From: Tropicimonas sp. IMCC34011
Lineage (GTDB): Bacteria; Pseudomonadota; Alphaproteobacteria; Rhodobacterales; Rhodobacteraceae
Reading direction: 5' to 3'
DNA: 64,000 bases
Assembly (NCBI RefSeq): GCF_003390865.1
Contig: NZ_QMEJ01000002.1
Span: forward strand, 577,964 to 641,963
The notes beneath the pieces are model-generated. The model saw only the letters and a list, made by a program, of their open reading frames with translations, did no database searches and had not been told where the DNA came from. The position numbers and the translations under genes are program-made. Positions 9,232 through 18,400 of this stretch are shown here, one piece after another. Position 1 is the stretch's first letter. Every line of letters starts with the position of its first letter.

Positions 9232-9677
9232 GCCCGTATCGCCCGGACGAGGCCGAACAGCGCCGCCGCGACACATCCGGCCGCGCCGAAGAAAGAGACC
9301 GGCGCGAACGGGATGCCCAGGGAGATCGAGCGCGACCCGACTGCGGCCTGTTGCAGACCGTGCAGCACCAGCCGCCACGCGAAGACCATCAGGACGCAGA
9401 ACGCCACCGCCGCGCCGATCCACAGCAGGGCCCGGCGCGCTTTCGGCGAAAGGAAGCTGTCGAACAGGTCGACCTCGACGTGCCCGCCCGAACGGCTGAC
9501 GAGCGGCAGGGCCGCGAAGACCAGGGCGGCGAGAAGCAGTTCGGTCATCTCGAACGCCCCCGGCAGCGGCCTGTCGAAGAGATACCGCCCGATCACGTCC
9601 ATCCCGGTCACGGTCATCAGCGCGACGAGAAGCAGGCCCGAGACAATCTCGAGCCCGCTAACGAGATGGCGCATCAT
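9228..9677 (-). CDS. dctQ: TRAP transporter small permease (DctQ)
   Basis: The 149-residue protein has four predicted transmembrane helices and the DctQ patterns DVIGRYLFDRPLPG and FEMTELLLA. It serves as the small membrane subunit that packs against DctM. The chosen ATG at 9677 shares one base with the dctP stop (TGATG), indicating translational coupling. A second in-frame ATG follows immediately. Confidence 0.88.
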   Translation of the reverse strand: MMRHLVSGLEIVSGLLLVALMTVTGMDVIGRYLFDRPLPGAFEMTELLLAALVFAALPLVSRSGGHVEVDLFDSFLSPKARRALLWIGAAVAFCVLMVFAWRLVLHGLQQAAVGSRSISLGIPFAPVSFFGAAGCVAAALFGLVRAIRA

Positions 9678-10705
9678 CAGTTCGCAGGACCTTCGACGCC
9701 GGTCATCTCGCGCAGGCGCGCGAGCGCGGCGAGGCCGTCCTGACCCTCGGGGAGGCTGTCCGCCCAGTCCTCTTCCGCCTGCGACGCGACCTCCCTGATC
9801 GCGGCGAGGACCTCCTCGTTCGCGGGGCTCGTCTCGATGCCGGCCTCCTCGATCTCCGCTTCGGCGGCGGTATCGGCATCGTTCCATGCCGTTCCGACGC
9901 GCTCGGCGAAGGCGAGACCGGAAATGCCCTCTATCGCCTCCTGATCCTCCGCGGAGATCCCGTCCCACGCGTCCTCGTTCATCACGAGGAACCATGTCGT
10001 GTTGTACATGCCGCCCGGGACGGTCGTCGTATAGGCGATGTCGTCCGTGAGGTTGAAGGCGGTCAGCGCTTCCTTGGTGAAGGTCGCACCGTCGATCACG
10101 CCGCGGGACAGCTGCTCGTAGACCTCGGTGGAGGAAGTGAAGATCGGCGTCGCGCCGAGACCTTCCATCAGCGTGGCGGTGTAGCCGCCCGGCACACGGA
10201 TCTTTAGCCCCTCGAAGTCGGCCGGCGTCTCGATCGCGCGCCGGCCGTTATGGAAGGCGCCGGGCCCATGGGTGAAGAGGCCGAGGATGTGGGTGCCCTC
10301 GTGGTCTTCGGCGGCCCCGAGATCCTCGGTATAGACGGTGTAGAACGCCTCGGACAGGCTGACGGCATCGTCACCGATGAAGGAGAACTGCCCCACTTCG
10401 CTCGCATCGAAGCGGTCGTCCTGGCTGAACGAGTGCAGGCCGTAGGTGATGTCCGCCACGCCGTCGCGGGCCATGTCGAAGTGGGCAGGCGGCGCGCCGA
10501 GAGGGGAGGCGAGCACGCGCACGGTGACGCGGCTGTCCGTCACCTCGGCGACCTCTTCGGCCCAGGGCTTCATCGCGTTCACCACGATCGGATGGCGCGG
10601 CGGCAGCCAGCTCGACATGACGAGCTCGGTCTCCTGCGCGGCGGCGGTCCCGCCAAGCATGGCGAGGGTTGCAGCAGCCGTCAGGCCACGGACGTAGACA
10701 CTCAT
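9677..10705 (-). CDS. dctP: TRAP transporter substrate-binding protein (DctP)
   Basis: This 342-residue periplasmic binding protein has a signal peptide over residues 1-23, ending AAA-QE. It has the DctP-type core: [10 protein letters not shown] near the mature N-terminus, a GLKIRVPGG motif and an anion-binding arginine in that region. ATG 10705 is preceded by GGGAGG at ideal distance. It heads the dctPQM operon. The 121-bp gap to the upstream MarR gene, plus a motif copy at 10837-10854, suggests this operon is also controlled by that regulator. The ligand cannot be read from the sequence. Confidence 0.9.
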   Translation of the reverse strand: MSVYVRGLTAAATLAMLGGTAAAQETELVMSSWLPPRHPIVVNAMKPWAEEVAEVTDSRVTVRVLASPLGAPPAHFDMARDGVADITYGLHSFSQDDRFDASEVGQFSFIGDDAVSLSEAFYTVYTEDLGAAEDHEGTHILGLFTHGPGAFHNGRRAIETPADFEGLKIRVPGGYTATLMEGLGATPIFTSSTEVYEQLSRGVIDGATFTKEALTAFNLTDDIAYTTTVPGGMYNTTWFLVMNEDAWDGISAEDQEAIEGISGLAFAERVGTAWNDADTAAEAEIEEAGIETSPANEEVLAAIREVASQAEEDWADSLPEGQDGLAALARLREMTGVEGPAN

Positions 10706-10826
10706 TCTGATCCTCCCGGAAAGATTGTTTCTCATGCCGGTCTGTCCGGACGACGCGGTACCGAAGGGCTTTCCCGGCCTCCCGCCGCCGACCGGCGCGG
10801 CCCCCTCCTCCGGAGCCGCCGGCTGT

Positions 10827-11303
10827 TTATTGGTATTCGTCTTGTTTGTAACCATCAATCGCCGGCTCCACCCCCTTGCCGAACCCGGCGAGGCGCTGGA
10901 GGCAGTCGATCAGCACCGCGCGCTCGCCCGCAGAAAGGTTCGCGGTCAGCCGCGTGTCATGGGCCTCGGCGACGACGACGAGATCGTCGAAGGCGCGTCG
11001 GCCCTGCGCGGAAAGCGTCAGCGTCTCGCGCCTGCGATCGGCCGAATCCTCCCGCCGGGTGACGAACCGCTTCGCTTCCAGTGCCGCGACAGCCCTGCTG
11101 ATCTTCGTCTTGTGCATCTTCGCGCGGCGCCCGATCTCCGCCGCCGTCATGTCGCCGTAGCGGCCGAGGTGGAACAGCACGCGCCATTCCGTCCGCAGCA
11201 TGCCGTAGCGGTCCTTGTAGACGCGGGAGAAGCCGAGGCTGGTCTCCTCCGCGGCCTGGTTGAGCAGGTAGGGCAGAAACGTACGCAGGTCGAACTCGGA
11301 CAT
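10827..11303 (-). CDS. MarR-family regulator of the homogentisate locus
   Basis: The 158-residue winged-helix protein has the MarR recognition region [19 protein letters not shown] and a basic wing ending REDSADRR. The start at 11303 follows GAGGAGCGCCC. It is divergent from hmgA, with a TGGTT-N8-AACCA dyad between the two genes, so it very likely represses hmgA and itself until an aromatic ligand is bound. Pseudomonas HmgR is an IclR-type protein, so the family is different here. It lies in the same direction as, and just upstream of, dctPQM. Confidence 0.85.
   Translation of the reverse strand: MSEFDLRTFLPYLLNQAAEETSLGFSRVYKDRYGMLRTEWRVLFHLGRYGDMTAAEIGRRAKMHKTKISRAVAALEAKRFVTRREDSADRRRETLTLSAQGRRAFDDLVVVAEAHDTRLTANLSAGERAVLIDCLQRLAGFGKGVEPAIDGYKQDEYQ
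10837..10854. promoter_or_regulatory. Second, partial copy of the putative MarR operator
   Basis: This 18-mer matches the hmgA-side operator, read as its reverse complement, at 13 of 18 positions. It keeps one half-site exactly (TTTGTAACCA). It lies in the last codons of the marR gene and about 130 bp upstream of dctP, so it could extend the regulon to the TRAP operon. The overlap with coding sequence lowers confidence. Confidence 0.3.
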
Positions 11304-11328
11304 GGGCGCTCCTCGGGAACTCTCTTGT

Positions 11329-11346
11329 TGGTTACAAATACAACCA
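11329..11346. promoter_or_regulatory. Putative MarR operator in the marR-hmgA divergent promoter
   Basis: TGGTT (11329-11333) and AACCA (11342-11346) form a dyad with an 8-bp A/T-rich spacer. It sits midway in the 81-bp region between the divergent starts, the expected place for a site that represses both genes. Spacing of about 13 bp between half-site starts suits a MarR dimer. Confidence 0.55.
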
Positions 11347-11384
11347 TTACCCCTGAGAGCAACCTTTCGACCGGGGGAGCCACG

Positions 11385-12746
11385 ATGAACGATCAGACGC
11401 GCCTGTCGGGCCTGCTCCAGGCCACCACGCCGCAGGGCACGACGGCGGGCTACATGCCAGGCTTCGGCAACGACTTCGAGACGGAGGCGCTTCCGGGCGC
11501 CCTGCCCCAGGGCATGAACTCGCCGCAGAAGGTGAATTACGGCCTCTATGGCGAGCAGCTTTCGGGCACTGCCTTCACCGCGCCGAGCCACCAGAACGAG
11601 CGGACGTGGTGCTATCGCATCCGGCCTTCGGTCAAGCACCAGGGCCGCTACAAGCGGATCGACCTGCCCTACTGGAAGACCGCGCCGCACATTCCGCAGG
11701 ACGTGACCTCCCTCGGTCAGTACCGCTGGGATCCCGTCCCCCATTCGGACGAGGCCCTGACCTGGCTGACGGGAATGCGCACGATGACCACGGCGGGGGA
11801 CGTGAACGTCGCGACCGGCATGTCGGCGCATATCTACCTCGTCACGGCCTCCATGGAGGACGAGTATTTCTACTCCGCCGACGGCGAGCTTCTCGTCGTG
11901 CCCCAGGAAGGACGCCTGCGCTTCGCCACCGAGCTCGGCATCATCGACGTCGCCCCGCAGGAGATCGCGATCCTGCCGCGCGGGCTGGTCTACCGCGTCG
12001 AGGTGCTCGAAGGGCCGGCACGCGGCTTCGTCTGCGAGAATTACGGTCAGAAGTTCGACCTGCCGGGCCGCGGGCCGATCGGCGCCAACTGCATGGCCAA
12101 CCGGCGGGACTTCAAGACGCCGGTCGCCGCCTTCGAAGACCGCGAGGTACCGTCCACCATGACGGTCAAATGGTGCGGTCAGTTCCACCGCTCCGAGATC
12201 CCGCATTCCCCGCTCGACGTGGTGGCCTGGCACGGCAATTACGCACCGGTGAAGTATGACCTGAAGACCTACTGTCCGGTGGGCGCGATCCTGTTCGACC
12301 ATCCGGACCCGTCCATCTTCACGGTGCTGACCGCGCCGTCCGGCGTCGAAGGGACCGCGAACATCGATTTCGTCCTCTTCCGGGAGCGATGGATGGTGAT
12401 GGAGGACACGTTCCGCCCGCCCTGGTACCACAGGAACGTCATGTCCGAGATGATGGGCAACATCTATGGCCAGTACGACGCCAAGCCCCAGGGCTTCGTT
12501 CCGGGCGGCATGAGCCTGCACAATTGCATGCTGCCCCACGGGCCCGACCGGGAGGCGTTCGAGAAGGCGTCGAACGCCGAGCTCGGCCCCGACAAGCTGG
12601 ACGACACGATGTCCTTCATGTTCGAGACCCGCTTCCCGCAGCACCTGACCGAATTCGCCGCGAAGGAGGCTCCATTGCAGGACGACTATGTCGATTGCTG
12701 GGACGGGCTCGAGAAGCATTTCGACGGAACGCCGGGCAGGAAATGA
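11385..12746 (+). CDS. hmgA: Homogentisate 1,2-dioxygenase
   Basis: The 453-residue enzyme opens the ring of homogentisate with O2 to give maleylacetoacetate, the central step of tyrosine/phenylalanine and hydroxyphenylacetate catabolism. The signature [16 protein letters not shown] is at the N-terminus. The non-haem iron ligands are in place: H349 and E355 in [14 protein letters not shown], and H385 in the HNCMLPHG segment. GGGGGAG precedes the start. It is the first gene of a six-gene operon with fahA and maiA and is divergent from its probable MarR repressor. Confidence 0.98.
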   Translation: MNDQTRLSGLLQATTPQGTTAGYMPGFGNDFETEALPGALPQGMNSPQKVNYGLYGEQLSGTAFTAPSHQNERTWCYRIRPSVKHQGRYKRIDLPYWKTAPHIPQDVTSLGQYRWDPVPHSDEALTWLTGMRTMTTAGDVNVATGMSAHIYLVTASMEDEYFYSADGELLVVPQEGRLRFATELGIIDVAPQEIAILPRGLVYRVEVLEGPARGFVCENYGQKFDLPGRGPIGANCMANRRDFKTPVAAFEDREVPSTMTVKWCGQFHRSEIPHSPLDVVAWHGNYAPVKYDLKTYCPVGAILFDHPDPSIFTVLTAPSGVEGTANIDFVLFRERWMVMEDTFRPPWYHRNVMSEMMGNIYGQYDAKPQGFVPGGMSLHNCMLPHGPDREAFEKASNAELGPDKLDDTMSFMFETRFPQHLTEFAAKEAPLQDDYVDCWDGLEKHFDGTPGRK

Positions 12747-12856
12747 CCGCCCTCGTCCTTCTGATCGTCCTTTCCGCGGGATGATCCGGGCAGGCGCCGC
12801 CTTCGCGCGGACGCCCTGGGACGAGTGGGACGAAGACGATTGAAAGGACCGCCTCC

Positions 12857-14080
12857 ATGCTGAACCGCTCCTGGGTCGAGAGCGCCAACGCCCCCGACAC
12901 CGACTTTCCGCTGAACAATCTGCCTTACGGCGTCTTCGAGATTGGCGGTGAGGCGCGCTGCGGCATCGCCATCGGGGACATGATCCTCGATGCCGCGGCC
13001 GCCGAGACGGCCGGCCTGACGGGAACCGAGGGGCGGTGCCAGGACGCGGTCTGGAATCCGCTGATGGCGGACGGGCCGAAGGCCTGGGCGGCGTTCCGTG
13101 CGCGGCTGACAGACCTCCTCGCCGAAGGGTCGGATGCGCGGAAGGCGGTGGAGCCGCTGCTGGTACCGATGGCGGAGGCGCAGATGCACCTGCCCTTCAC
13201 CGTTGCGGAATATACCGATTTCTATGCCAGCCGGCATCACGCGACCAATGTCGGCACGATGTTCCGCGGGCCTGAGAACGCATTGCCGCCGAACTGGCTG
13301 CATATCCCGATCGGCTATAACGGACGCGCCTCCACCGTCGTCGTCTCCGGAACGGACGTCAGGCGTCCCCTTGGGCAGACCAGGGCGAAGGAGGCGGATG
13401 CGCCGTCCTTCGGGCCCTGCCGGCGGCTCGATATCGAGCTGGAGATGGGCGCCATCGTCGGGACGCCGTCGGCAATGGGCGAGCCGGTCACCACCGCGCA
13501 GGCGCAGGAGATGATCTTCGGCTACGTCCTTCTGAATGACTGGTCCGCGCGGGATATCCAGGCCTGGGAGTACCAGCCCCTCGGGCCGTTCCAGTCCAAG
13601 GCCTTCGCCACGTCGATCAGTCCCTGGATCGTCACGCGGGCGGCGCTTGCGCCCTTCGCGGTGGACGGGCCGCCGCGGGAGAAGGACCTCCTGCCCTACC
13701 TCCATGCCGACTTCCCGGACGGGTACGACGTGTCCCTGTCGGTCGAGATGAACGGGCACGAGATCAGCCGCACCAACATGCGCGAACTCTACTACTCCGC
13801 CGCGCAACAGCTTGCGCATCACGCCGTCTCGGGCTGCGCCATGCGCACGGGCGATCTGCTGGGCTCGGGCACCATCTCCGGGCCGGATGCGTCCGGCTAC
13901 GGCTCGCTTCTGGAACTGACCTGGGGCGGCGAGAGGCCGCTCGACATCGGCGGGTCCCCCCGGACCTTCATCGAGGACGGCGACACACTGACCTTGCGGG
14001 GGCACGCGCAAGGCGACGGCTACCGCGTGGGCTTCGGCGCATGCACCGGCACGGTCCTGCCCGCCCCCGATTTTCCCTGA
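12857..14080 (+). CDS. fahA: Fumarylacetoacetase
   Basis: The 407-residue hydrolase splits fumarylacetoacetate into fumarate and acetoacetate, the last step of the pathway. An N-terminal FAA domain over about 15-115 precedes the catalytic domain. Catalytic residues are recognisable: metal ligand D121 in TDFYASRHHATNVG, general base H127/H128, acidic ligands in LDIELEMG, and NDWSARDIQAWEYQPLGPF with its lysine in the following QSKAF. It follows hmgA after 110 bp and precedes an MBL-fold gene by 20 bp. Confidence 0.97.
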   Translation: MLNRSWVESANAPDTDFPLNNLPYGVFEIGGEARCGIAIGDMILDAAAAETAGLTGTEGRCQDAVWNPLMADGPKAWAAFRARLTDLLAEGSDARKAVEPLLVPMAEAQMHLPFTVAEYTDFYASRHHATNVGTMFRGPENALPPNWLHIPIGYNGRASTVVVSGTDVRRPLGQTRAKEADAPSFGPCRRLDIELEMGAIVGTPSAMGEPVTTAQAQEMIFGYVLLNDWSARDIQAWEYQPLGPFQSKAFATSISPWIVTRAALAPFAVDGPPREKDLLPYLHADFPDGYDVSLSVEMNGHEISRTNMRELYYSAAQQLAHHAVSGCAMRTGDLLGSGTISGPDASGYGSLLELTWGGERPLDIGGSPRTFIEDGDTLTLRGHAQGDGYRVGFGACTGTVLPAPDFP

Positions 14081-14100
14081 CAGACTAAGAAGGAGGCCAC

Positions 14101-15051
14101 ATGGCCAAGGCATTCGCATCCGCCGGAGACATGGCGGACAAGGAGATCAGCTTCACCGAGGTCGGCGACGGGCTCTGGGCCTTCACCGCCGAGGGCGATC
14201 CGAATTCCGGCGTCATCATCGGCGACGATGCCGTGATGATCGTCGAGGCGCAGGCCACACCGCGACTGGCGAACCTCGTCATCGAGAAGGTCCGCGAGGT
14301 GACCGACAAGCCGATCACGCATCTTGCGCTCACCCATTACCACGCCGTCCGGGTTCTCGGCGCGTCGGCGTATGGGGCGCGCGAGATCATCATGTCCGAC
14401 GTCGCACAGAGCATGGTGGCCGAGCGCGGGCAGGAAGACTGGGACAGCGAGTTCGACCGGTTTCCACGTCTCTTCCAGGGCCACGAGAGCATTCCGGGGC
14501 TGACCTGGGCCACGACGACGTTCTCGGACCGCATGTCCGTCTATCTCGGCAAGCGCCGCGTGGACCTGATGAAGGTCGGTCGGGCGCATACGGCGGGGGA
14601 CATCGTGATCCACGTGCCGGACCAGAACGTCATGTTCACCGGCGACATCGTCGAATACCACTCCGCCTGCTATTGCGGCGACGGGCATTATACCGACTGG
14701 CCCCAGACGCTGGACAACATCCGCGCCTTCGATCTCGACGCGATCGCGCCGGGCCGGGGGGCTGCGCTCGTCGGCCGGGACAAGGTGAACGCCGCCCTCG
14801 ACAGCACCGCCGATTTCGTGACCTCGACCTTCGACGCGGTGCGCCGCGTGGCCATGCGCGGCGGCTCGCTTCAGGACGCGATGGCCCATGTCCGCGAGGT
14901 CTGCGATCCGAAGTTCGCCGACTACGCGATCTACGAGCATTGCCTGCCGTTCAACGTCGCCCGTGCCTACGACGAGGCGCGCGGCATCGACACGCCCCGC
15001 GTCTGGACCGCGGCGCGGGACAAGGAGATGTGGGAGGCCCTTCAGGGCTGA
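14101..15051 (+). CDS. MBL-fold metallo-hydrolase, altered metal motif, homogentisate operon
   Basis: The 316-residue protein has a metallo-beta-lactamase fold. The usual HxHxDH signature is changed to T78-H79-Y80-H81-A-V-R, so the second-metal Asp-His pair is missing. The downstream motifs GRAHTAGD and FTGDIVE (later metal histidine and bridging aspartate) are kept. It probably binds one metal or uses a different centre. AGGAGG precedes ATG 14101. Its place in the operon, between fahA and the FAD hydroxylase, suggests hydrolysis of a lactone or thioester side product, but the role is not established. Confidence 0.8.
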   Translation: MAKAFASAGDMADKEISFTEVGDGLWAFTAEGDPNSGVIIGDDAVMIVEAQATPRLANLVIEKVREVTDKPITHLALTHYHAVRVLGASAYGAREIIMSDVAQSMVAERGQEDWDSEFDRFPRLFQGHESIPGLTWATTTFSDRMSVYLGKRRVDLMKVGRAHTAGDIVIHVPDQNVMFTGDIVEYHSACYCGDGHYTDWPQTLDNIRAFDLDAIAPGRGAALVGRDKVNAALDSTADFVTSTFDAVRRVAMRGGSLQDAMAHVREVCDPKFADYAIYEHCLPFNVARAYDEARGIDTPRVWTAARDKEMWEALQG

Positions 15052-15113
15052 GACGCCGGCCGCGCGGGCCGCGGGAGGAGACGGGCCGCGCGCTTATGGG
15101 GGAGGAGGACGAC

Positions 15114-16718
15114 ATGCTGGATGACCGGTATTCGGTGGCCCACCGGCTCTATCCGTACGCGAGGAGCGCGGACCAGGCGGCGGGCGCGGCCGCGCATTAC
15201 CCGGCCGTGGTGATCGGCGGCGGGCCCGTCGGCCTTGCCACGGCCCTCGATCTCGCCCTGAAGGGCGTACGGGTGCTGGTGCTGGACGATCACGAGGGCG
15301 TCGGCGAAGGCAGCCGGGCGATCTGCTTCTCGAAGCGCACGCTGGAGATCTGCGACCGCCTCGGCTGCGGCGATGCGATGGTGGACAAGGGCGTGGTGTG
15401 GAACGTCGGCAAGGTGCTCCATGGCGAGGATCTCGTCTTCGAGTTCGACCTGCTGCCAGAGGGCGGACATCGCCGGCCCGCCTTCATCAACCTCCAGCAA
15501 CCCTACTTCGAACGATTTCTCGTCGACCGTCTGCGGCAGGCGGAGGCGGAGGGCGCGCCCATCGAGATCCGCGGGAAGAACCGCGTGGACTCCCTGACGG
15601 AGGAGGACGGCGCGGCCCGGCTCCGGATCGCGACACCCGACGGGCCCTACGAGATCACGGCGGACTGGGTGCTGGCCTGCGACGGAGCCGGATCCCCCAC
15701 CCGAAAGGCGCTGGGGCTTGAATTCGAGGGCAAGGTTTTCAGGGACAGCTTCCTCATCGCGGACGTGCGCATGAAGGCGGAGTTCCCGGTGGAGCGGCGC
15801 TTCTGGTTCGAGCCGCCGTTCCGGGGTGCCGGAGATTCGGCACTCCTGCACAAGCAGCCGGACGACATATGGCGGATCGATTTCCAGATCGGCTGGGACG
15901 TGGACCGCGAGGTGGAACTGAAGGAGGAGCGCATCCGCGCCCGGATCGACCAGATGCTGCCGGACATCGAATACGAGCTGGTCTGGACGTCGATCTACAC
16001 CTTCCAGTGCCGCCGGATGCGATCGTTCCGGCATGGCCGGGTGATCTTCGTCGGGGACAGCGCGCACCAGGTGTCGCCCTTCGGCGCGCGGGGCGCCAAC
16101 GGGGGGGTTCAGGATGCGGACAATCTCGGCTGGAAGCTCGCCATGGTGCTGCGCGGAGAGGCGCCGGAAGCGCTGCTCGGAACCTACGATACCGAGCGCT
16201 GCCATGCCACGGACGAGAACATCCGCGCCTCCACCCGGTCCACCGACTTCATCACACCAAAGTCGGAGGTAAGCCGGCTCTTTCGGAACGCCGTGCTGCA
16301 CCTCTCCCGGGATCATGATTTCGCGAGGCCCTTCGTCAATTCCGGACGCCTGTCGCAACCGAGCGTCTACGACGTCAGCCCGCTGAACAGTGAGGACGGG
16401 CTGCCGGACGGGCCGGCCGGGGCGCGGCCGGGCGCCCCCTGCCCCGATGCCCCGATCGGGCATGGGTACCTCCTCGGCGCGTTCGGCCCCGGCTTCACGC
16501 TTCTGGCCATCGGGCAGGCTGCGCCGGACATCGGCGACGTGCGGAGGCTGGAGATCATCGAGGTGCCGCCGGAGGTTCGGGAGCGCTATCTCGGCGGGCA
16601 GTCCCGCGCGCTCTACCTGATCCGCCCGGACCAGCATGTCGCCGCCCGCTGGGAGAGTGCCGAGCCCGAGACGATACGGGCGGCCCTCGACCGCGCTACA
16701 GGGAGGGAGCTGGCATGA
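15114..16718 (+). CDS. FAD-dependent aromatic hydroxylase (MhpA/MhaA-like)
   Basis: The 534-residue class A flavoprotein monooxygenase has an N-terminal FAD fingerprint VVIGGGPVGLATALDLALKG (about residues 33-52), a GSRAICFSKR active-site loop, the DG motif CDGAGSPTRKALG, and a second FAD motif GDSAHQVSPFGARGANGGVQDADNL. This family hydroxylates phenolic acids. Next to a DUF2783 small protein and homogentisate genes, it is plausibly a 3-hydroxyphenylacetate 6-hydroxylase like MhaA of Pseudomonas putida, feeding homogentisate. ATG 15114 is chosen for the GGAGGAGG at 15100-15107. It overlaps the next start by 4 nt. Confidence 0.85.
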   Translation: MLDDRYSVAHRLYPYARSADQAAGAAAHYPAVVIGGGPVGLATALDLALKGVRVLVLDDHEGVGEGSRAICFSKRTLEICDRLGCGDAMVDKGVVWNVGKVLHGEDLVFEFDLLPEGGHRRPAFINLQQPYFERFLVDRLRQAEAEGAPIEIRGKNRVDSLTEEDGAARLRIATPDGPYEITADWVLACDGAGSPTRKALGLEFEGKVFRDSFLIADVRMKAEFPVERRFWFEPPFRGAGDSALLHKQPDDIWRIDFQIGWDVDREVELKEERIRARIDQMLPDIEYELVWTSIYTFQCRRMRSFRHGRVIFVGDSAHQVSPFGARGANGGVQDADNLGWKLAMVLRGEAPEALLGTYDTERCHATDENIRASTRSTDFITPKSEVSRLFRNAVLHLSRDHDFARPFVNSGRLSQPSVYDVSPLNSEDGLPDGPAGARPGAPCPDAPIGHGYLLGAFGPGFTLLAIGQAAPDIGDVRRLEIIEVPPEVRERYLGGQSRALYLIRPDQHVAARWESAEPETIRAALDRATGRELA

Positions 16719-16903
16719 GTGCGCTTGTCACCACCCGCAACCTGGCCCGCCCGGACGATGCCTATGACCTGCTTCTGACCGCCCATGACGGGCTGACGAA
16801 GGAGGAGAGCGACGCGCTGAACGCCCGGCTTATCCTGACCCTCTTCAACCATGTCGGCGATCTGGATGTCATCCGGGAGGCCATCGCGGTCGCCCGCGCA
16901 TGA
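16715..16903 (+). CDS. DUF2783 small protein, possible hydroxylase coupling subunit
   Basis: This 62-residue soluble protein is of the DUF2783 type. It has a mostly helical composition and the pattern LARPDDAYDLLL...DALNARLILTLFNHVGD. It starts as ATGA within the hydroxylase stop and ends overlapping the maiA start, so all three are translationally coupled. In P. putida the 3-hydroxyphenylacetate hydroxylase MhaA needs MhaB, a coupling protein of about 8 kDa. Size and position make this the likely counterpart, which is inference. Confidence 0.8.
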   Translation: MSALVTTRNLARPDDAYDLLLTAHDGLTKEESDALNARLILTLFNHVGDLDVIREAIAVARA

Positions 16904-17580
16904 GCGCCGTACTCCACGATTACTGGCGATCGAGCGCGTCCTATCGGGTCCGCATCGCGCTGAACCTTGCCGGGATCGCCTACGAGACGGTGCAGGTCGA
17001 CCTGTCGGCCAACGCTCAGCGCTCAAGGGACCACCTATCGCGAAATCCGCAGGGCTTCGTGCCGGTGCTGGAGATCGACGGGCTGCGCCTGACCCAGTCC
17101 CTCGCCATCGTGGAGTATCTCAGCGAGACGCGGGGACTGGGCCTCGTTCCCGCCGATGCACCGGGGCGCGCCCGTGTGCGGGCCATCGCGCTTGCCATCG
17201 CGGCGGACACGCATCCCGTCTGCAATCTCTCGGTTCTGGAGGAGGTTCTCCGGCACGGGCCGGCGGAAGACCACGAGCCAAGGCGCGTCCACTGGATGCG
17301 GCACTTCATCCGACGCGGCCTCGTTGCGGTAGAGGCCCTTCTGGAGGGGCCCCGAACCGGGCGGTTCTGTAATGGAAACGCCGTGAGCCTCGCCGATATC
17401 TGCCTCGTGCCGCAGGTCTACAATGCGGAGCGATGGGGTGCGCCGATCGCGGATCTGCCGCGCATCGCCCGCATCGCCGGCGCCGTCCGGGAGCTGGACG
17501 CTGTGCGCGCCGTCGCGCCGGAGGCCGTCCGCCCGGCTCCGGAGCCTCAGGGGGCGGGCGGGATGCCCGTGCGGAAGTAA
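16900..17580 (+). CDS. maiA: Maleylacetoacetate isomerase (zeta-class GST)
   Basis: The 226-residue glutathione S-transferase fold enzyme isomerises maleylacetoacetate to fumarylacetoacetate. It has the zeta signature SSASYRVRIALNLAGI near the N-terminus, with the serine pair that activates glutathione (Ala replaces the Cys of the eukaryotic SSCSWRVR). The NPQGFVPVLEIDG and LTQSLAI glutathione-site motifs are also present. It is the last gene of the homogentisate operon. Its 3' end overlaps the convergent gntR-type gene by 34 nt. Confidence 0.93.
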   Translation: MSAVLHDYWRSSASYRVRIALNLAGIAYETVQVDLSANAQRSRDHLSRNPQGFVPVLEIDGLRLTQSLAIVEYLSETRGLGLVPADAPGRARVRAIALAIAADTHPVCNLSVLEEVLRHGPAEDHEPRRVHWMRHFIRRGLVAVEALLEGPRTGRFCNGNAVSLADICLVPQVYNAERWGAPIADLPRIARIAGAVRELDAVRAVAPEAVRPAPEPQGAGGMPVRK

Positions 17581-18323
17581 TCGGGATGCGCAGCGACGAT
17601 CTGATCGGCGAGTGCCAGCGTCTCGCCGAGGTGATGGCGGACGGCGCCCATCGTCTCCTCCCTGTCCTGCGCGGCGAGGCCCGCGACGATCTGGCGGTGC
17701 GAGACGAGGATGCGCTCAATCTTGCCGGGGTCTGGCAGGTTCAGCTTGCGCAGCCGGTCGATATGCCCCGAGCGCTCGACGACCAGATCCCAGAGCGCGT
17801 CCTTGCCGATGGCGGTGAAAAGCGTGCGGTGGAACCGGGCGTCCTCCTGCGTGAAACGCGTCATGTCGGAGGCGCTCGCGGCAGCCTCCATCTCGTCCAC
17901 GATCCCCTTCAGCGCCTCGATCGGCGCCCGGTCCGGCTGCTCGCACAGCGTCCGCGCCACCTCCAGCTCGAGTGACAGGCGCAGGAACTGCGTCTCCCGC
18001 GCATGGTCGACGTCGATCAGGGAGACCAGCGTCCGTGCCTGGGGAAAGATCCGGAGCAGGCCCTCGGCCTCGAGGCGCAGCATCGCATCCCGGATCGGCG
18101 TCTGGCTGACCTCGTAATACGCGGCGAGATCGGTGCGGGAGAGGCTCTGCCCCGGCTCCAGTTCGAGCGACACGATCCGCTGCCGCAGCAGCTCCCTGAT
18201 CTGATCGCTGACCGATGCCCTGCGGGGAATCGGGGCTCGGGCGCTGATATGTGTCGTGGTCTCGAAACTCACTGGGAGAGGCTTCCGCTGGGGACGAAGG
18301 TGTTGGCGCGCCCATGAAATCAT
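17547..18323 (-). CDS. GntR-family regulator (FadR/FCD subfamily)
   Basis: The protein has an N-terminal GntR winged helix (RIVSLELEPGQSLSRTDLA then VSQTPIRDAMLRLEAEGL) and an all-helical FCD ligand domain. The FCD metal/ligand residues appear as Asp in DARFHRTLF plus later histidines (SHRQI, RHHLGETL). It is divergent from the TRAP-dehydratase operon across 77 bp and should repress it, with the transported acid or its product as effector. The start is uncertain: ATG 18323 (258 residues), GTG 18338, or GTG 18272, the last two close to weaker sites. The stop overlaps maiA. Confidence 0.85.
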   Translation of the reverse strand: MISWARQHLRPQRKPLPVSFETTTHISARAPIPRRASVSDQIRELLRQRIVSLELEPGQSLSRTDLAAYYEVSQTPIRDAMLRLEAEGLLRIFPQARTLVSLIDVDHARETQFLRLSLELEVARTLCEQPDRAPIEALKGIVDEMEAAASASDMTRFTQEDARFHRTLFTAIGKDALWDLVVERSGHIDRLRKLNLPDPGKIERILVSHRQIVAGLAAQDREETMGAVRHHLGETLALADQIVAAHPDYFRTGIPPAP

Positions 18324-18324
18324 G

Positions 18325-18350
18325 AATATTGACGACACGTAACTAATATT
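18325..18350. promoter_or_regulatory. AATATT repeat pair in the gntR-dctP divergent promoter
   Basis: Two identical self-complementary AATATT hexamers (18325-18330 and 18345-18350) are separated by 14 bp inside the short A/T-rich gap between the divergent genes. They are candidates for promoter elements or the GntR operator. No perfect FadR-type TGGT-ACCA dyad is seen. Confidence 0.3.
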
Positions 18351-18400
18351 TTAGCGTATCAGAGCGTCTCAACAGCGGCGCATCAGGGAGGAAGATGACA

